Shown one piece after another: positions 1 through 12,870 of a stretch of 64,000 nt of DNA. The notes below the pieces were generated by a model. That model saw nothing but the letters and a program-made list of their open reading frames with translations, was not told the origin of the DNA and did no database searches. This DNA comes from Hermodice carunculata (Eukaryota > Annelida > Polychaeta > Eunicida > Amphinomidae). Every line of letters starts with the position of its first letter. The first letter of the stretch is position 1. Both the position numbers and the translations under genes were made by a program. The DNA lies in the NCBI GenBank assembly GCA_964020975.1, contig OZ026625.1, forward strand, positions 35,361,917 through 35,425,916. The letters run 5' to 3'.

Positions 1-1100
1 AGTGTTTGTAATATTATAATGGTGTCAGCTTCTTCTTGGATGTTGCTGAGATGATCAACTGAAATTTGGTGTGATCTTGTTCCATTTTCAGTGGATACAA
101 CATCTTTATTTCTTTGTCTGTAGTAATCAAGTATCTTCTGGGCCAAGTACTCTGTAAGGCTTGCCTTAGTCTTGGGATGCCTAAGAAATACGGGCTGCGA
201 AGTTTTGATTGATGTTGAATCCATGCAAATGTATTGCCTACCATCACAAGGATTTCCCTTTTGCCTCTGTGGTGTGGCATACTTTAGGGAAGACTCTACA
301 CTATAGTGACCAAAAACAAGATAAACACAATCATAATCTTTGGTTTTGGACTCTTTAGAACTACATTCACTAAATAGCGACCGATTCTCATTTAGGTCTA
401 CAATTTCGCTACCAACTTTCGTTTGGATGGACTTCCCGGCTGAACTCTACAGTTTCAGTTTCAGCTTTGGCATTGTATCCCACAAGATTGTTGTTCCAAG
501 GAGACGATCATTTACAAATTTACTGTATGCTTCTTTTTCTGCTTCATTCTGTTGAAAACATCCAACCTTACTTCCTTTTTGTAAAACAGTTTCATTGATC
601 ATACTGACTAGGTCCGTCGCTTCATATTGGAAAGGATATGATTGGTTGAATACATCCTTTAGTTTCTGAATTTTTTGTTCCTGCTTGTCTATTGCAGATT
701 GGGACAGTTCATAATGGCGTGTTGTGTTCATTTTGGAAATCCCTGCCAAATCTGATGAAAGTTGTGCAAATGCAGGGGAAATCTTTTGATTTTTTTTCTC
801 AAGAGCATGGTCGACTCCAAGGCTTGTAAATGGCACAGGACTCTTCTTGACACCGAAGTTACCATCAACAAATCTTACCAAACAGCAGGATCAGTATTCT
901 AAAGTTGATTCATCTTTGCCAGATATTCTGGCACATGTTGTGCATACTTCAGTCTGTTTTGACTGAAAAACGATTGGCACAGCAATTCAAGAGATCTTAG
1001 ATGCAGTAACTAAAGACCTGCTCTACAGGCATGAATGAACTAAAAAAAAAAGGTTGATCACAGTTTTCATGTAATCATGGATAAATGTGAACATGGGTGA

Positions 1101-1154
1101 TACATATGTCTGTGTGTGAACACAGACATATTGTTTTACCCAATATTCTTCATT

Positions 1155-1218
<64 letters not shown>

Positions 1219-2043
1219 TCCTATCTTTCTTTCTGCCAGATTTTTGTGTCATCTTAAACTCAGACACCGTGCAAGCCAGAAACTTTAAACTTTGCATGGC
1301 TAGAGCACCTGCAGCAAAGTTTTGCATATAGTTCTGAAGAGTCAAGATTTTTAAAATTATGCAAATTAGGGCAATTAAAAAAGTCAATTGCTTCTGGCTT
1401 CCAAAGTATTTATCCGATTTTGATGATGTTTGACCCAAATTGTAGATATTATAACACTGCACATTTTTGTAATTTACATGTGACCTCTAAAGGTCAAAGA
1501 TCAAGGTCATTTGCACGTTTGAAATATTCATCCAGCCATAGCTCAGTCAATTTCCATCCAATTTTGATCATGTTGGACGCAAATTGTAGCTTCTGTAATA
1601 CTGCACATTTTTGTAATTTGCATATGACCTCTAGAGGTCAAAGGTCAAGGTCATTTTGCCATTTGAAATATTCATGTAGCTATAACTTGGCCAATTATCA
1701 TCCAATTTTGATCATGTTGGACACAAATTGTAGCTACATATGGGCACATGTCTATGTGGGCAGGCGGGATGTTGCTGATATTTTGGAAATAAAGAATACT
1801 TTTTACAGGCAAATTCTAATTTCTTCTGATATCCACATAGTTTTCATTTACATTTGACCTCTAAAGGTCAAGGTCATTTTGCCTTTTGAATGTTTAATCT
1901 AGCCATAATTTGGTCACTTTCCATCCAATTTTATTAATGTTGGATTCAAATTGTAAATGTTGCAACACTGCATATTTTTGTAATTGTGCAAATTTTTCAC
2001 ACACACAGACATATTTGCTTTCAAGCAAAACTTTCTTTTCTAG
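1101..2043 (+). mobile_element. Helitron-like non-autonomous element E1
   Basis: It starts with a hairpin-forming TATGTCTGTGTG..ACACAGACATA, followed by a (TTTC)n run at about 1152-1221. Then come about three tandem units of about 144 bp; TGTTGG recurs at 1571 and 1715. It ends with hairpin TTTGCTT/AAGCAAA (2014-2029) and CTTTTCTAG, followed by T. Each unit carries AGGTCA-type motifs, for example near 1490 and 1635. No coding capacity is seen. The 3' hairpin plus CTAG|T end fits the CTRR|T end of Helitrons, and the architecture resembles HINE/DINE-1 or bivalve pearl elements. It lies inside the fragmented gene of 14-2572. Confidence 0.6.
1152..1221 (+). repeat. (TTTC)n microsatellite
   Basis: Nearly perfect tetranucleotide run just inside the 5' end of E1. 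The same type of run sits at the matching place in E4 and E6, so it belongs to the element. Confidence 0.95.
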
Positions 2044-2572
2044 TTCCTTTGCATGTGGTGTCAAGAGCTCCAGAGAACTGTGCTTGGTCCAAAGCAGTAA
2101 CACTTTTCAGATAAGCATCATATTAAAGCACCGTCATGAACAAATTCCATGCATGCATTTCCCCAAAATTTTTTAACTCTGTCTTGACTCTATCTGCTAC
2201 TGAGGCATCCAGTTCATCCATGAGTAAATTATACAGGACTTGAACTGTAACTGATTGGACGTCCAATGCCCATTTCAAATGTTTGTCTTTAAAGATCCAA
2301 GCCTTGTCGATACCACTGTTTTAGATCGAAGATCCCTCCGCACAAAGAGCACAAAGTACAGTGGGGAATTTTCCAATGCAGAGTTTGATACCACCAAGCA
2401 TGTCTGGTTTCAGTGTCTGCAATTTGAGGGCACGGGCATACAAATCCATGTCCAATGTGATACCTGTTTTATGACCAGGCCCAACAACTTGTGCATTGAT
2501 ATTCAGGGCTTGTTGAAGGACAGTTAGCAGGGTTTGCCATTCATTGGCTGGGGCAGCCACAGGAGGCAACAC

Positions 2573-3640
2573 ATGAATGTTTGTGATAGGTTTGTTATCT
2601 TTACATATATTAAATGAATTATATGCCGCCCAAGTAGGGATGAGTTGTCTTTAATGGATGGAACCATGGACGGACGCATGGAACCATGGATGGAAACCAC
2701 ACACAGGCACAGGTTATCACAATACCCCTTGGCCTATAAAGGCTGAGGGATAACAAAATAATAAAAACCATAGGTAGCGTTGCAGTTTTGTAAGCTTCTA
2801 TAAACATAAACAAAATTTTATTCACAAGTAATCCTGAAACATAATAAAAAACTTGTCAACTGTATTGACACCACAAATACATGTACACTTAACATCGTAG
2901 ATCATTGTTTCGTGAAATTTATATGCTGTACATTCATTAACAACACATGTCACTTGCACACTGTTTTTTTCTCTCTTTTTTTTTTTTTTTTGCTCAAATG
3001 AAGCATAATGGCTCACGAAATGGGCAGACATTTGTTGAACTTCTCATAATAATACTGTTTTCACTTAATATATGAAAGGGCCACGTGATCATTACTTGAC
3101 ACCGAGTGGACAAAAAATTGAAAACTCTTCATAATTTGTGGGGATAACTGAAATCAATTCAATTGTGGTATGGTCAGGAGTGCATAGAATATTAGTCCAT
3201 ATTGACCTTTGTTTCATTGATTTCTCCTCCATAAGAACTAAAGTACAGGCTGAAAAAATTATCAAGCTCTTTGATGTAATTCAATACTATTTATACATTT
3301 TTTGTTAAATATTCAATTCTGAATTAAGTAAAAACATAGTTTATGCGAAAAATGAATTCCTGGCACCGTGATGGTCATTTTGATAATACTTTACAAAACA
3401 TTGATAAATCCAGCTTGTATTTTGAAGCAAAAACGACAGTTTAAATTAACATACCGCTATAATTCGTTTAAAAAAACCACTCAGATTTATAGAAAAAAAA
3501 TGGCACCAACACTTTCCTGTTTCCTACCTATATGTAGAACATAAAAATGCATGGTGCAAAAAATTAACAAGCAATTTTTTCAGAAGCCCATTTTGCTACA
3601 TATGCCCCTGTACTATATACTGTTCTTACAATGTTGACGG
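2573..3640. other. No gene recognised
   Basis: AT-rich stretch with a poly-T run near 2977-2990 and an imperfect ATGGAACCATGGA repeat near 2655-2690. I see no coding signature, RNA gene or known element. Confidence 0.5.
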
Positions 3641-3745
3641 AAACTGCTGGAAATTTCGTGTAAAAGTTACAAGCAAATAATTGGTGTAGTCTCTATTTGC
3701 CATACCGTGAGATCAAACAGTGCCGGCATTTTATAGCCATTAAAA

Positions 3746-3778
<33 letters not shown>

Positions 3779-5075
3779 TTTGGGCTGTTAATGTCGTAGA
3801 AAATATGCAAATTAAGAAGTACTAAAACAAGCCATCAAGAGCGTAAAATGTGTGGTCCCTGAAAGAGAACTAATTCTTACGTCTGTAATTTTCACTTCGA
3901 GTAGACCCATGTACAGATCAAGTTGGACTGATGAATGACTGAATTTAAAAAAAAAAAAAAAAAACCTTCCAAAAAACAAAAAAGAAACAGAGCAAAACCA
4001 AAAAACCCAAAAACAAAAGAAAAAAAGAAAAAAACGCGAAAAAAAAACAAAAACAAAAAGAATAAAAGAAAAAAAAAGAAAAAAACGCGAAAAAAAACAA
4101 AAACAAAAAGAATACAAGAAAAAAAAAAAGAAAAAAAGGAAAAAAAGGGGAAAAAAAGAAAGAAAAGCCAACAAAATATGCGGTCTCAAACAGTGTCCGC
4201 CACGTTATAGTCACTAAGACTTGTTTTCAGATTCGGTTGTTTATGTCGTAGGAATTAAGAAGTACAATAACAAGCCATCCAGAGCGTCAAATGTGGGGTC
4301 CCTTTAAGAGAACTAATTCATATGTCTATGAATTTCATTTCAAGGAGGCCTATGTACAGATCAAGTTGGACTGATAAAGAAATATATGTATATAGTATGA
4401 ATTATTACCGGCCCCAGTACCTGTTTATACACGCTACTCACACATGTGTATCTTCCAATAAGTGGGTTTTACAAGTTCGCACATGATGATGACATAACTT
4501 GACTAAATGTACGGCAAACATAACGGCCGTACATGTGTATATGTGTATGGCCAGTAAGTTCTAGCCAGCAAACTGCAATATTTCTTGTAAAGGTCACACA
4601 CAAGTAATTGGTGTAGTTTCTATTTGCCATACCGTGGTGTCAAACAGTGTCCAGCACGTTGTAGCCATTAAAACCTGTTTTCAGATTTGTTTGTTTATAT
4701 CGAAGAAAATATGCATAATTAAGAAGTACAAGCCATAAACAGCGCAAAATGTAGGCTTACTGAGAGAGAACTTATCTATACGTCTTTAAGTTTAACTTCG
4801 AGTAGGTAGGCCCATGTGCAGATCAAGTTAAATTGATAAAAAAAAAAAAAGAAAGAAAGAAAAAAATACCCCTCGCCAAACCGTGGTCTCAAACAGTGTC
4901 CGGCACATTATAGTTATTGAAACCTGTTTTTAGATTTGGTTATTTGTGTCGTAGAAAATATGCATGGTTAAGAAGTATAAAATGTGGGGTCATTGAAATG
5001 GAACTAAGTCATGCGTCTATTAGGTTTACCACGAGTATGCTCGTGTATACAGAACAAGTTGGACCGATATTTAAA
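3640..5075 (+). repeat. Diverged tandem repeat, about four units of 200-300 bp
   Basis: Four blocks, starting near 3640, 4175, 4580 and 4868, share the same order of words: CAAACAGTG.CCGGCA, TTATAGCCATTAAAACC, TTTATGTCGTAGAAAATATGC, AAGAAGTA, GTACAGATCAAGTTGGACTGAT. Units differ by many substitutions and by the A- or T-rich runs between them, so the array is old. No ORF. The family is not recognised. Confidence 0.75.
3946..4170. repeat. A-rich low-complexity spacer
   Basis: Almost pure A with scattered G and C, between two units of the tandem repeat. The long Lys-rich or Phe-rich open frames across it are artefacts of composition. Confidence 0.9.
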
Positions 5076-5718
5076 TAAATAAACAGATAAAGAATAAAAT
5101 AAAATAAAAACTACAAAGAAATTACTGCAGACATAAAAAACAACTATTGGTAGAGCGAAAGCACACCACAACGACACCCAGACACTCGACACAGCCACCC
5201 ATCGACCCACCCCCAGGGACAAATAGCACACCCACCATGCGATGCGACCCACCACCCGGCACAATGAGATCCCACTGCACAATCCTGCACGTGTGAGTCT
5301 GACTTAAAAAGGCTCCGCAATCTTTGACCTTTCCCTATTTCAAATTAATAAGAAGTGAAAGTAGACAATTACACATTGTTCTTCCCATTATCCTTATTAA
5401 TTTAATGGAAACCACACTGTTGCTGTCCGTAAAAAGCCGACAACACAACTACACAACGTCCATAAAGCGCAGCTAAACCGCACTACAATGACATCGTCCA
5501 CTGCCCCCCCCCCCCCCCCCGAAAATACGCAAGACAAATGAACAACACCATACAGCAAATGCACCACCGCCACCGCCACCCTCATCCTCGCCACCCCCGA
5601 AGGATGCCGGCAAGCGAACGCGCCGGACATCCGAGCGCCGCCACGACGAGCCTCCATTGTATTGAGGGTGATTTTGGCCGGGGGAAAGGGTTATGCCATT
5701 TTCATGACGAAGGTAATG

Positions 5719-5801
<83 letters not shown>

Positions 5802-6330
5802 TCACTGTGCAGGACAAGAAGGCTCCCCCATGGGGCTGGGTGGGGTGGGGTGCTAATGGTAGTCTTTATAAACATCCATAGAAAGTTGAACTGCTCATGG
5901 TGAGGTTTTGGGATGTGTTGAATGCCGAGTTGTACATTACCACATCTGTAAGAACAGCGCATTTTTAGAAAGATTAAAATTTTTATTCATCTGCAGTCGC
6001 ACACACTGGATGCTACCAGAGATGTGACCACAAAACAGCAGATAGGGTCACTATGACACATTTTGTGATTCACAACCCGTGTTTAAATGTACGTTGTTGC
6101 CTATAACTCGACAAGTTACATGCTGATTTTAGCGATGTTGAGCTTTGTGGGTATTTTGACGCCTGATGCGCATGTACATTTAATCGTGCTACCAAGAAAC
6201 CATTGTCTTTTGATATAGAAAACAATCTTGCACACAAAGAATGCAAGAGGCAACCGTATGGAATCTGCCAGCTGTCATTTTACCAGGATTACACTTGTAT
6301 ACTCAGGTGTGTATCTGATAGGCCTACCTA
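5076..6330. repeat. Low-complexity stretch: poly-C and (AAT)n
   Basis: Holds a C run at about 5503-5520 and a long (AAT)n run at about 5716-5801 between stretches with no recognisable gene. Open frames here consist of the repeat (poly-Asn, Ile, Leu or Tyr) and are not genes. Confidence 0.85.
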
Positions 6331-6333
6331 AGG

Positions 6334-6930
6334 GTGGAAGCAGAAATGGAAGATACACGCATTCAGATTAAAGATTCAGATGGAAATGTGGCCAAGGTAC
6401 AAGCCACATACGATAAGCCTGTAAAAGGGTTTAAGCAAAAACAGAACCACAAACCCAGCCCTCAACCTTGTGACTGTTGCTGGTTGACAGCATTACATAG
6501 ACCAGGGTATAACTTCCCCACAGCAGTACATAGACCAGGGTATAACTGCCCCACAGCAGTACATAGACCAGGGTATAACTGCCCCACCCATTGCAAAAGG
6601 TGCCACACGTACAAGTGCCCAAACCATTTTCCCACTATTGGTGAAAATGGAGCTGGTCATAACCAAGGCCACATATGAAAGGCACAAAAAAGCAAGGGCA
6701 CCACACAGACAAAATAAAACAGAGGAAGATACATGTAAAAAAGACAAGCAAGGAAAGAAGCAGAGAAAGTGACGGAAGTGAGAGAGACACCAGCAGTGAC
6801 TGTGAAACAAGCCCAGACAATGATATTTTTAAACAAGCAGCCAAGCACTTAAAGCAGGTAAAGAAAACTAACAAGCAAACTAACCCGGGTCATCTCTTAA
6901 ATGCCATTCTTCATAGTTCTTTATTCTAAT
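6334..6930 (+). mobile_element. Fossil gag-like piece with zinc-knuckle pattern (Ty3/Gypsy-type)
   Basis: A short plus-strand coding remnant whose cysteines and histidines follow the double zinc-knuckle layout of Gypsy gag proteins: CxxC, then H..GYNCP, then CKRC...C.NHF. It contains a 33-bp tandem repeat, three units at about 6488-6590, within the knuckle region. The tail is Lys/Ser-rich. It is an old, broken fragment with no long terminal repeats visible. It lies 0.2-1 kb from pol-like remains on the opposite strand, so the two may come from different insertions or an inverted one. Confidence 0.45.
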
Positions 6931-7079
6931 TAATTATGCAAATGGCCAGGGGTTAGTAACATATGGCCAAATACTTTCCTTAACTATATTGAGTTGAATT
7001 TTAGAAGTGACCAGAGGTTACCAGCGCATAGCCACAGAATGGATCACAGTTGAGTAGTTTAAAGTGCTCTCGTATGTAA

Positions 7080-9620
7080 TTGCCTTTTTTGTACACATAC
7101 ACAACATAGTCATTCAAATATGTAGGTCTGCATCTGTTTCTTTGTGGCCTTCCCTGGGGTCACAGTTGATCTGGTTCCTCCAGTTTCCTATTGATATCTG
7201 GATCAATTTCAGGCTTACCTTCCTGTAGTGGTCTAGTCGTCCTTAGCAGGTTTTCAAGCCAGTCTTAGTTGGTATCACCTTGTGTGTTTTGCACCACTTT
7301 GTTGGGTAATTTGAAATGGCTTACATCATGATATATTTCTCGTCCACATGTGACGCGTCTGGCTGCGATTGTTGATCCTGTCACTTAAAAAATGACAAGT
7401 TACATTGTTTTATTATTATTTTTTTTTTTGCTGTGAACCATTTGTTTTCTTTCTTTGTTTCAATAGGACATAATCTCCAATTATAAAAGTTATGTTCTTT
7501 AGTGTTTCAGTTTTGAGTGATTTGGTGCAGTTTCTGTTTATAGGCATGACCATGCTTGTTGATGTTCATTTGCCTGCTCATCTGAGTTTATGTAGTCTAG
7601 CTTTGTTCTTACCGATCTTTTCATAAGTACTTGGCACAGTGTAACACCTGTGCCTCTGGTGTGGAGTAGAGCAGTAACCAATGAGCATTTCTTGCATGGC
7701 CATGGTGCTGTTTTGGCCCTGCAGGTGTACAGTCTGTTGAGTTTTATAGAGAAGTTTCATAGAGCTCTCAGTCTGTCCATTTGGCATGCGGTATTCCAGT
7801 GTGACAAGATGGTGATAGAATCCTTCTGGTGTTGCGAAAGTGGCAAGTCTTTGGCCTGGAAAGGGGGTCCATTGTACGTTTCACATCTCTAGGATTTACC
7901 AAATGCAGCGAATATTTTCTTCAGCTTTTCTGCTGTTGTTTGGAGCGATGTTGATAAAACTGTCTCCAGACATGGGTATCTACTTTGCCTGTCAATGACT
8001 GCTAGGTTGTAGTGGCCATCGGGGTATGATCCTCCAAAGTCTGCTGCAACTGTATCCCATGGTTTCTCAGGAATAGTTGTCATTTTTGAGTGACTTTTGT
8101 TTGTAGTTTCTTTTTTACCTGGCATTCACAACACTGGCCTGTGATCTACTCGATATTTTTCCCGAAGCATTTGCTTTGTTTTTGTAATCCCCAAGAGTCG
8201 AAAGCTGTGGGCGGCCTTGATGTCTTTTCTTTGGATGCTGGCAGGTATGGTGATCCAATTAAGTCTAAGGATTCACTCTTCTGCCATAGATAATTCATCT
8301 TTGACTGGATGTAACGGTTTGATTTCTGTTTCTTTTTTTGTGTGTGTGTTTTTTTGTGATAATCCCAGTCTCCTTTCAGGAGTCCTGATTACCGCTTGCA
8401 CATTTGACTGTCTTTCATGGTCCTATCTTTGATTTTGTCCAGGATGACAGCATGTTCTGCTGTAGCTGCATGTTCTATGATGTTATCAGTATTGTTTGTG
8501 CCTGTTTTGGGCAGCGAGTGTCGTGATAGAAAGTCCAGGGGATCTTTTTCATCCTTACACGGCTCATATATTAGTTCATAGTCCACGTCCTGCATGTCTA
8601 TTACCCATCTCTCAATGCTGGGTGGTTACTTAGCAGCTGAGTAGTTTGTGTACTGTAATGATTTTGAAACTTCTTGCTCCCGAGAGATAGATGCTGAACG
8701 TTTTTTTTTTTTGTTTGTTTGTTTGTTTGTTTTGGCCATTTTACAGCCAGTGCATACTGTTTGGTTGTATCATTGCCCCGTGTGGGTCATTGTTCGACTG
8801 ATCAAATGGATTGGTTGAATTCCTTTGTCTATTTGTTGGGAAATTCCAGCAGACAGTCCAGTTGGCTTCCTGATGGCTTACACTTTCTTTGGGGTCAACT
8901 TCAGACCCTTGTCTGTGTATTTTTAACTGTAGAACTCAATTTCTTGTACGCCAAATTCACATTTTTCTTACGTGAAAATAATTCCGTTATCTGAAACCAT
9001 CTGTAATACTGCTTTTAGTGTCTCATTGTGTTCTGTCATGTTTGGGTGTCCGATGAGAATATCATCTCTTTGGTTCAAGCATTTGGGTATATCTGAGAAT
9101 ATACAGTATAGAGTCTCGTCGAATAAGTCCTGTCATGATTTGGCACCAAAAAATAACTCTCTTGGGTCTCATATTTCCCCATGGAGTACTGAATGTAGCT
9201 ATACTTCTAGATGCCGGGTCCAACAGGAGGTGATGGTAATTTGGCACATAGTGAACTTTGAAAATACGTGAAAATCATGGAATTTGTAGGTGAAGCCTTC
9301 TACCACGGATCCTGTGGTAACCCTGTTCCTTTCCATGCATTCGTTTGGTACACGCAGGTCTACGCTAGGTCATGTGGGGTTCTTACTGTTTCTGTGGTGT
9401 CTTCTAAAACCGTGGTTTGGGTTGTACAACTAGAGGGAAGCACCACGTAATAGGCTCATCATCCGGCATGTCTTCAAATATGTATTCTTTCCCTCTCTGG
9501 TCTAGCCATGTTTGGAGTGGCTTCTGATGATATGGTACTTGGCGTGATCGTTGCGCAACTGGCGCGGCTTCTGGTTTCATGTTGAACTTGGCATAGATTT
9601 CCTTGGGTTTTTTTCATGTC
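7080..9620 (-). mobile_element. Fossil Ty3/Gypsy pol remains (RT, RNase H, integrase)
   Basis: Read on the minus strand, recognisable pieces follow the Ty3/Gypsy order: a reverse-transcriptase part (about 9600-8950), an RNase H part with the YEPCKDEKDPLDFLSRH-like motif (about 8600-8390), an integrase core beginning near 8125 with PWDTVAADFGG...YLAVIDRQSRYP-type residues, and a C-terminal tail near 7580-7100 ending with an RRNRCRPTYLNDYVV-like string. It is broken in many places. No long terminal repeats were recognised, so age and exact ends are unknown. Confidence 0.7.
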
Positions 9621-9629
9621 ACGGGTGCA

Positions 9630-10640
9630 ACCAATGTTCTAGAATTTGGTAAACACCTATTAATATAGTTTCTAACAACAATCAGTTTCAACTTATTAAT
9701 GAACCTACATGTTCTACAGAATTTACTGAATCCTTAATAGATTTGATAGTTACAAACAAATTCTCCAGGCTTTATTTTGGATAGTGGCATTTTACCTCCT
9801 GCAGCGACGTCTGACCATTCTGTCTGCTGAATCACTCTCTTTTCCATCGAAAAAAATCTTTCAAAGAAAAAAACTGGAATTTTAATCAGGCAAAACTTTG
9901 ACGCAATCAACAGATTCTTGAGTACCCTTTCTTGGGATGTGGTTTTGAACGCGTTTGTTAACATAGATGATATTCTTTCATTTTGGTATGATTTACTCAT
10001 GACATATTTCAAACAATTTGTCCCTTTCAAATATATTGTAGCGCAACCTAAGGACAAGCCCTGGATAAACTGTAATATTAAACGTTTAATGAACGAGCAG
10101 GAGTGGAGCCTGGAAGCGGTTTATATATGATAAAAAAAAACTCTTGTAAATCTGAACGCCTATTTCAGTTTTATAAACGTACTAGAAATTACGGTGTTTC
10201 GGCAAACAATTAAGCTATGTAGGAAACTATGTATCGAAATCGACATTACAGACATCAATCCCACAAATAGTGGACATCGACTAAATCACCTCTAGGCTGC
10301 AAAGTGTTCCTGTCTTGCCTCCATTGATAGAGGGTGGAAAACCTATCACAAGTAATAATAAAAAACCAGACATATTCAACATGTCTTTCGCCAGCCAGTG
10401 TAAACTCTCGGTAGAGTCATCTCCTACTCTCTACCCGACTGTGGGTCACTGAAGCGAGACTTAAACATTTTTGTCAGTGAAGATGATGTATTAAATGAAA
10501 TCTCTTAAATCATCCAGTGCAACTGGTCCGGATGGAATTAGCAACTATTTATTGAAGAAAATAGGGTCAAGAATTTCTAGTTCTCTTTGCAAACTAGTCA
10601 ATACTTCTTTGGCAACATATCGTTTTTCCGATTAGTGGAA
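9630..10640 (+). mobile_element. LINE remnant (endonuclease end to start of RT), CR1/jockey-like
   Basis: Plus-strand translation shows the end of an AP-endonuclease domain (EFTESLIDLIVTNKFSRL, then a SDHS..-type motif). A linker follows (NAFVNIDDILSFWYDLL...DKPWINCNIKRLMNEQE, about 9918-10110). Then comes the beginning of a reverse transcriptase (KSSSATGPDGISNYLLKKIGS, about 10500-10570). Several frameshifts and stops separate these parts and no full RT is present, so it is a truncated dead copy. Confidence 0.7.
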
Positions 10641-10649
10641 AAAAATGTA

Positions 10650-12050
10650 ATTTCTGCCTGTATATAAAAACATAAATGTTCATGCAGGCCCATCTATATC
10701 TTAGAAATAGGTATTGATGACAATATGGTGATACTTACAGGGAATTTACAAAACTTGGCTAACGGATTTCTGATAGTGATGACACGGAGATGCGACAAGA
10801 GATATTTAAAGGGGAACAGCAGTGAAAGTTTTTACTTTTTTTAGTCATTAATGGTCATTTTAGGTGTTCGTGTGACAAATTTTCAACATTTTTTCTCAAA
10901 CAGGTATTTAGTTAGAGCTATTTTATATTTCCAGTCGGTGTTCTGGTGTGTGATGTTACCTGGGCTACCCTCCATACATAATACACAAACCTTGAGGGGC
11001 ACCAAGCTGAGATACACAACATTAGCAGGCATATCATAATGACTTGTGTACTGTGTTAATCACCCCCTTTGATCTTATCAGTGTGGTATATTAGTTGACA
11101 CCTGCTTCAGTAGTTGATTACACAACCTCAGGAGCTGTTAGCTTGTGTATATTGATTTCTGCATTTTTCTTTCCTTATTAATCCTCATTAAATAAGTAAA
11201 TATCTCAGTTTAGTAAATTTGATTCTATCTATACACACTGCTTCATCCATAGTAAAAGTGGAATATGTGTACTTGGTTAGGTTTCCATGTTTTTGTCAAA
11301 GTTTTACTCGGCTGTCATTGAATTAGCTGTAGCAGTTAGTCCAGATGACATCACAACCCCTCATTTACATATCTAAGAAAATTTGATATCTGCTTATCCA
11401 GTTGGGAATAAAGTTTGCATTTTCTGATATTGGTTCACATTTATTATATGAAACAACTCAAAAATTATAAATTATCACCGCAGTACCCCTTTAACTTTTT
11501 GAGACAGAATAATTTTATTGTAGATAAATATGATTGTTGCGCAGAAATGGCTCACAGTTTATTAAGGAGTTCTTTCATTGGAACTTGCATCCATTCTGAT
11601 GCGTGGGCATGCACTGGCCATGGTAAATATACCATTATTCCTCACCACCTCCACTTCTTTGATAAACGATTTCAAATTGTCTATCATGTTACTCACAGAG
11701 CTCCATGTCCTACTTTCGTTTCCCTCTCCCACAGTGACGCGATGTTTATGCTTCAAAGTAGGAAAGTCTTAGTTGTTTTAAGCATTTCCTCATAACATTA
11801 GTCGTTGGGTTTTACCCAAAGGTATACTCGTACACAGAGCAGATATTTAGAAGGTAAGCGCAGTGTACAATTTTGAAGAGATCCTGGTTATTAAGGACAA
11901 AAAAGTGTAAAATTAACGAATATAAGAACTTGCATTTATGCTTGAAATTCTACCCTAATATGATGGTTCAGCAGAAACTCCTATATAGTCCTAGCATAGG
12001 CTATTTTTTATTTTCGTATCAAGCACATATACTGCCACATTTGTGCATTA
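10650..12050. other. No gene recognised
   Basis: AT-rich. Open frames of 60-126 codons (for example 11415-11795) show no domain, no plausible splice context and overlap on both strands. I see no RNA gene. Confidence 0.5.
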
Positions 12051-12059
12051 AAAATTATT

Positions 12060-12269
12060 CAAATTAAGAGCATTTGTAATTTTAAATCTTGAATATCTTC
12101 AAAAGTATTATAAGTACAGATATCATTCCAACTTCTACTTATCGGTTTGTGATAAAGGCGCATTTAAAGAACCACGAACAAAAGTTGCAGAATTTAATTT
12201 ATGCTCATTAGGGCAGTTGAAAAGTCTAAATGATATCTTTAAAACAATTATGGATAGAGATACCATTCA

Positions 12270-12310
<41 letters not shown>

Positions 12311-12870
12311 TTTGTGATCTAGACGAATCCAGTGAGCCACACGCAAAGGTTCTAGAATTTAAATTTATGCTAATTAGGGCATTTGGAAAGTTTAAATATT
12401 AAAAGTTTAAATATTCAAAATTGTGATAGATAGAGATGCCATTCCAACTTCTACCTATAGGTTTGTGATGTAAGCGCATTCAATAAACCACAAAAAGTTG
12501 TAGCATTTTAATTTATGATAATTAGGGACACTTGGAAAGTTTGAATGTTGAATCTCTTCAAGCTTATTTTTCAACGAGATGCCGTTCACACTTCTGCATA
12601 TAGGTTTGCGATGTAGGCGCATCCAATCAACCACAAAAAAGTTGCAGAATTTTTATTTATGCTTATCAAGGGCACCTCAAAAGTTAAAAAGTTAAAAAGC
12701 GTCAAAGGTGCTGTAGATACAAATGCCATTGAAACTTCTACTTCAATGTTTGTGATGTAGGCGCAGTCAATGAACCCACAAAAAAGTTGCAGAATTTTAA
12801 TTTATGCAAATCAGGGGCACTTGAAAAGTTTAAGGATATAATTCTGCTTAGCAGAGGTATCCACGAAATA
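12060..12870 (+). repeat. Satellite array, about five to six units of 140-150 bp
   Basis: The phrase GGTTTGTGATGTAGGCGCA recurs with variation near 12143, 12309, 12460, 12601 and 12747. Between copies are AATTTATGCTAATTAGGGCA and AAAAGTTGCAGAATTT. A (TA)n run (about 12277-12307) interrupts one unit. The array ends near the perfect small hairpin TCTGCT-T-AGCAGA at about 12843. The unit is related to the internal repeats of elements E4 and E6, so this may be a remnant of such an element. Confidence 0.75.

Larger units (their letters stand above)
14..2572 (-). pseudogene. Fragmented gene of an unnamed repeat-borne protein family, copy 1
   Basis: Three minus-strand open stretches (2572-2321, 881-447, 280-14) read in order as parts of one long protein. 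The first holds a VVGPGHKTGITLDMDLYARA stretch. The second has DGNFGVKKSPVPF and, near its end, a KFVNDRL..LWDTM stretch. The third region ends in a VDHLSNIQEEADT-like acidic motif, which resembles the metal-binding end of a nuclease-like domain (inference). From memory, such proteins are long, multi-copy and unannotated in corals, oysters and similar genomes. I know no accepted name. A Helitron-like element at about 1101-2043 lies inside it. Another copy, also minus strand, is at 49.6-51.2 kb. The copy is broken and unlikely to be expressed. Function unknown; a mobile-element origin is the likeliest explanation. Confidence 0.5.

Noticed and set aside
1097-1462. Phe/Leu/Ser-rich and Lys/Glu-rich open frames
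   Set aside because: Produced by the (TTTC)n run on the two strands.
3812-4214. Lys-rich and Phe-rich open frames up to 125 codons
   Set aside because: Low-complexity A-rich tract between repeat units; no domain and no splice context.
5473-5962. Poly-Asn, poly-Ile, poly-Tyr and poly-Leu open frames
   Set aside because: All are readings of the (AAT)n microsatellite.
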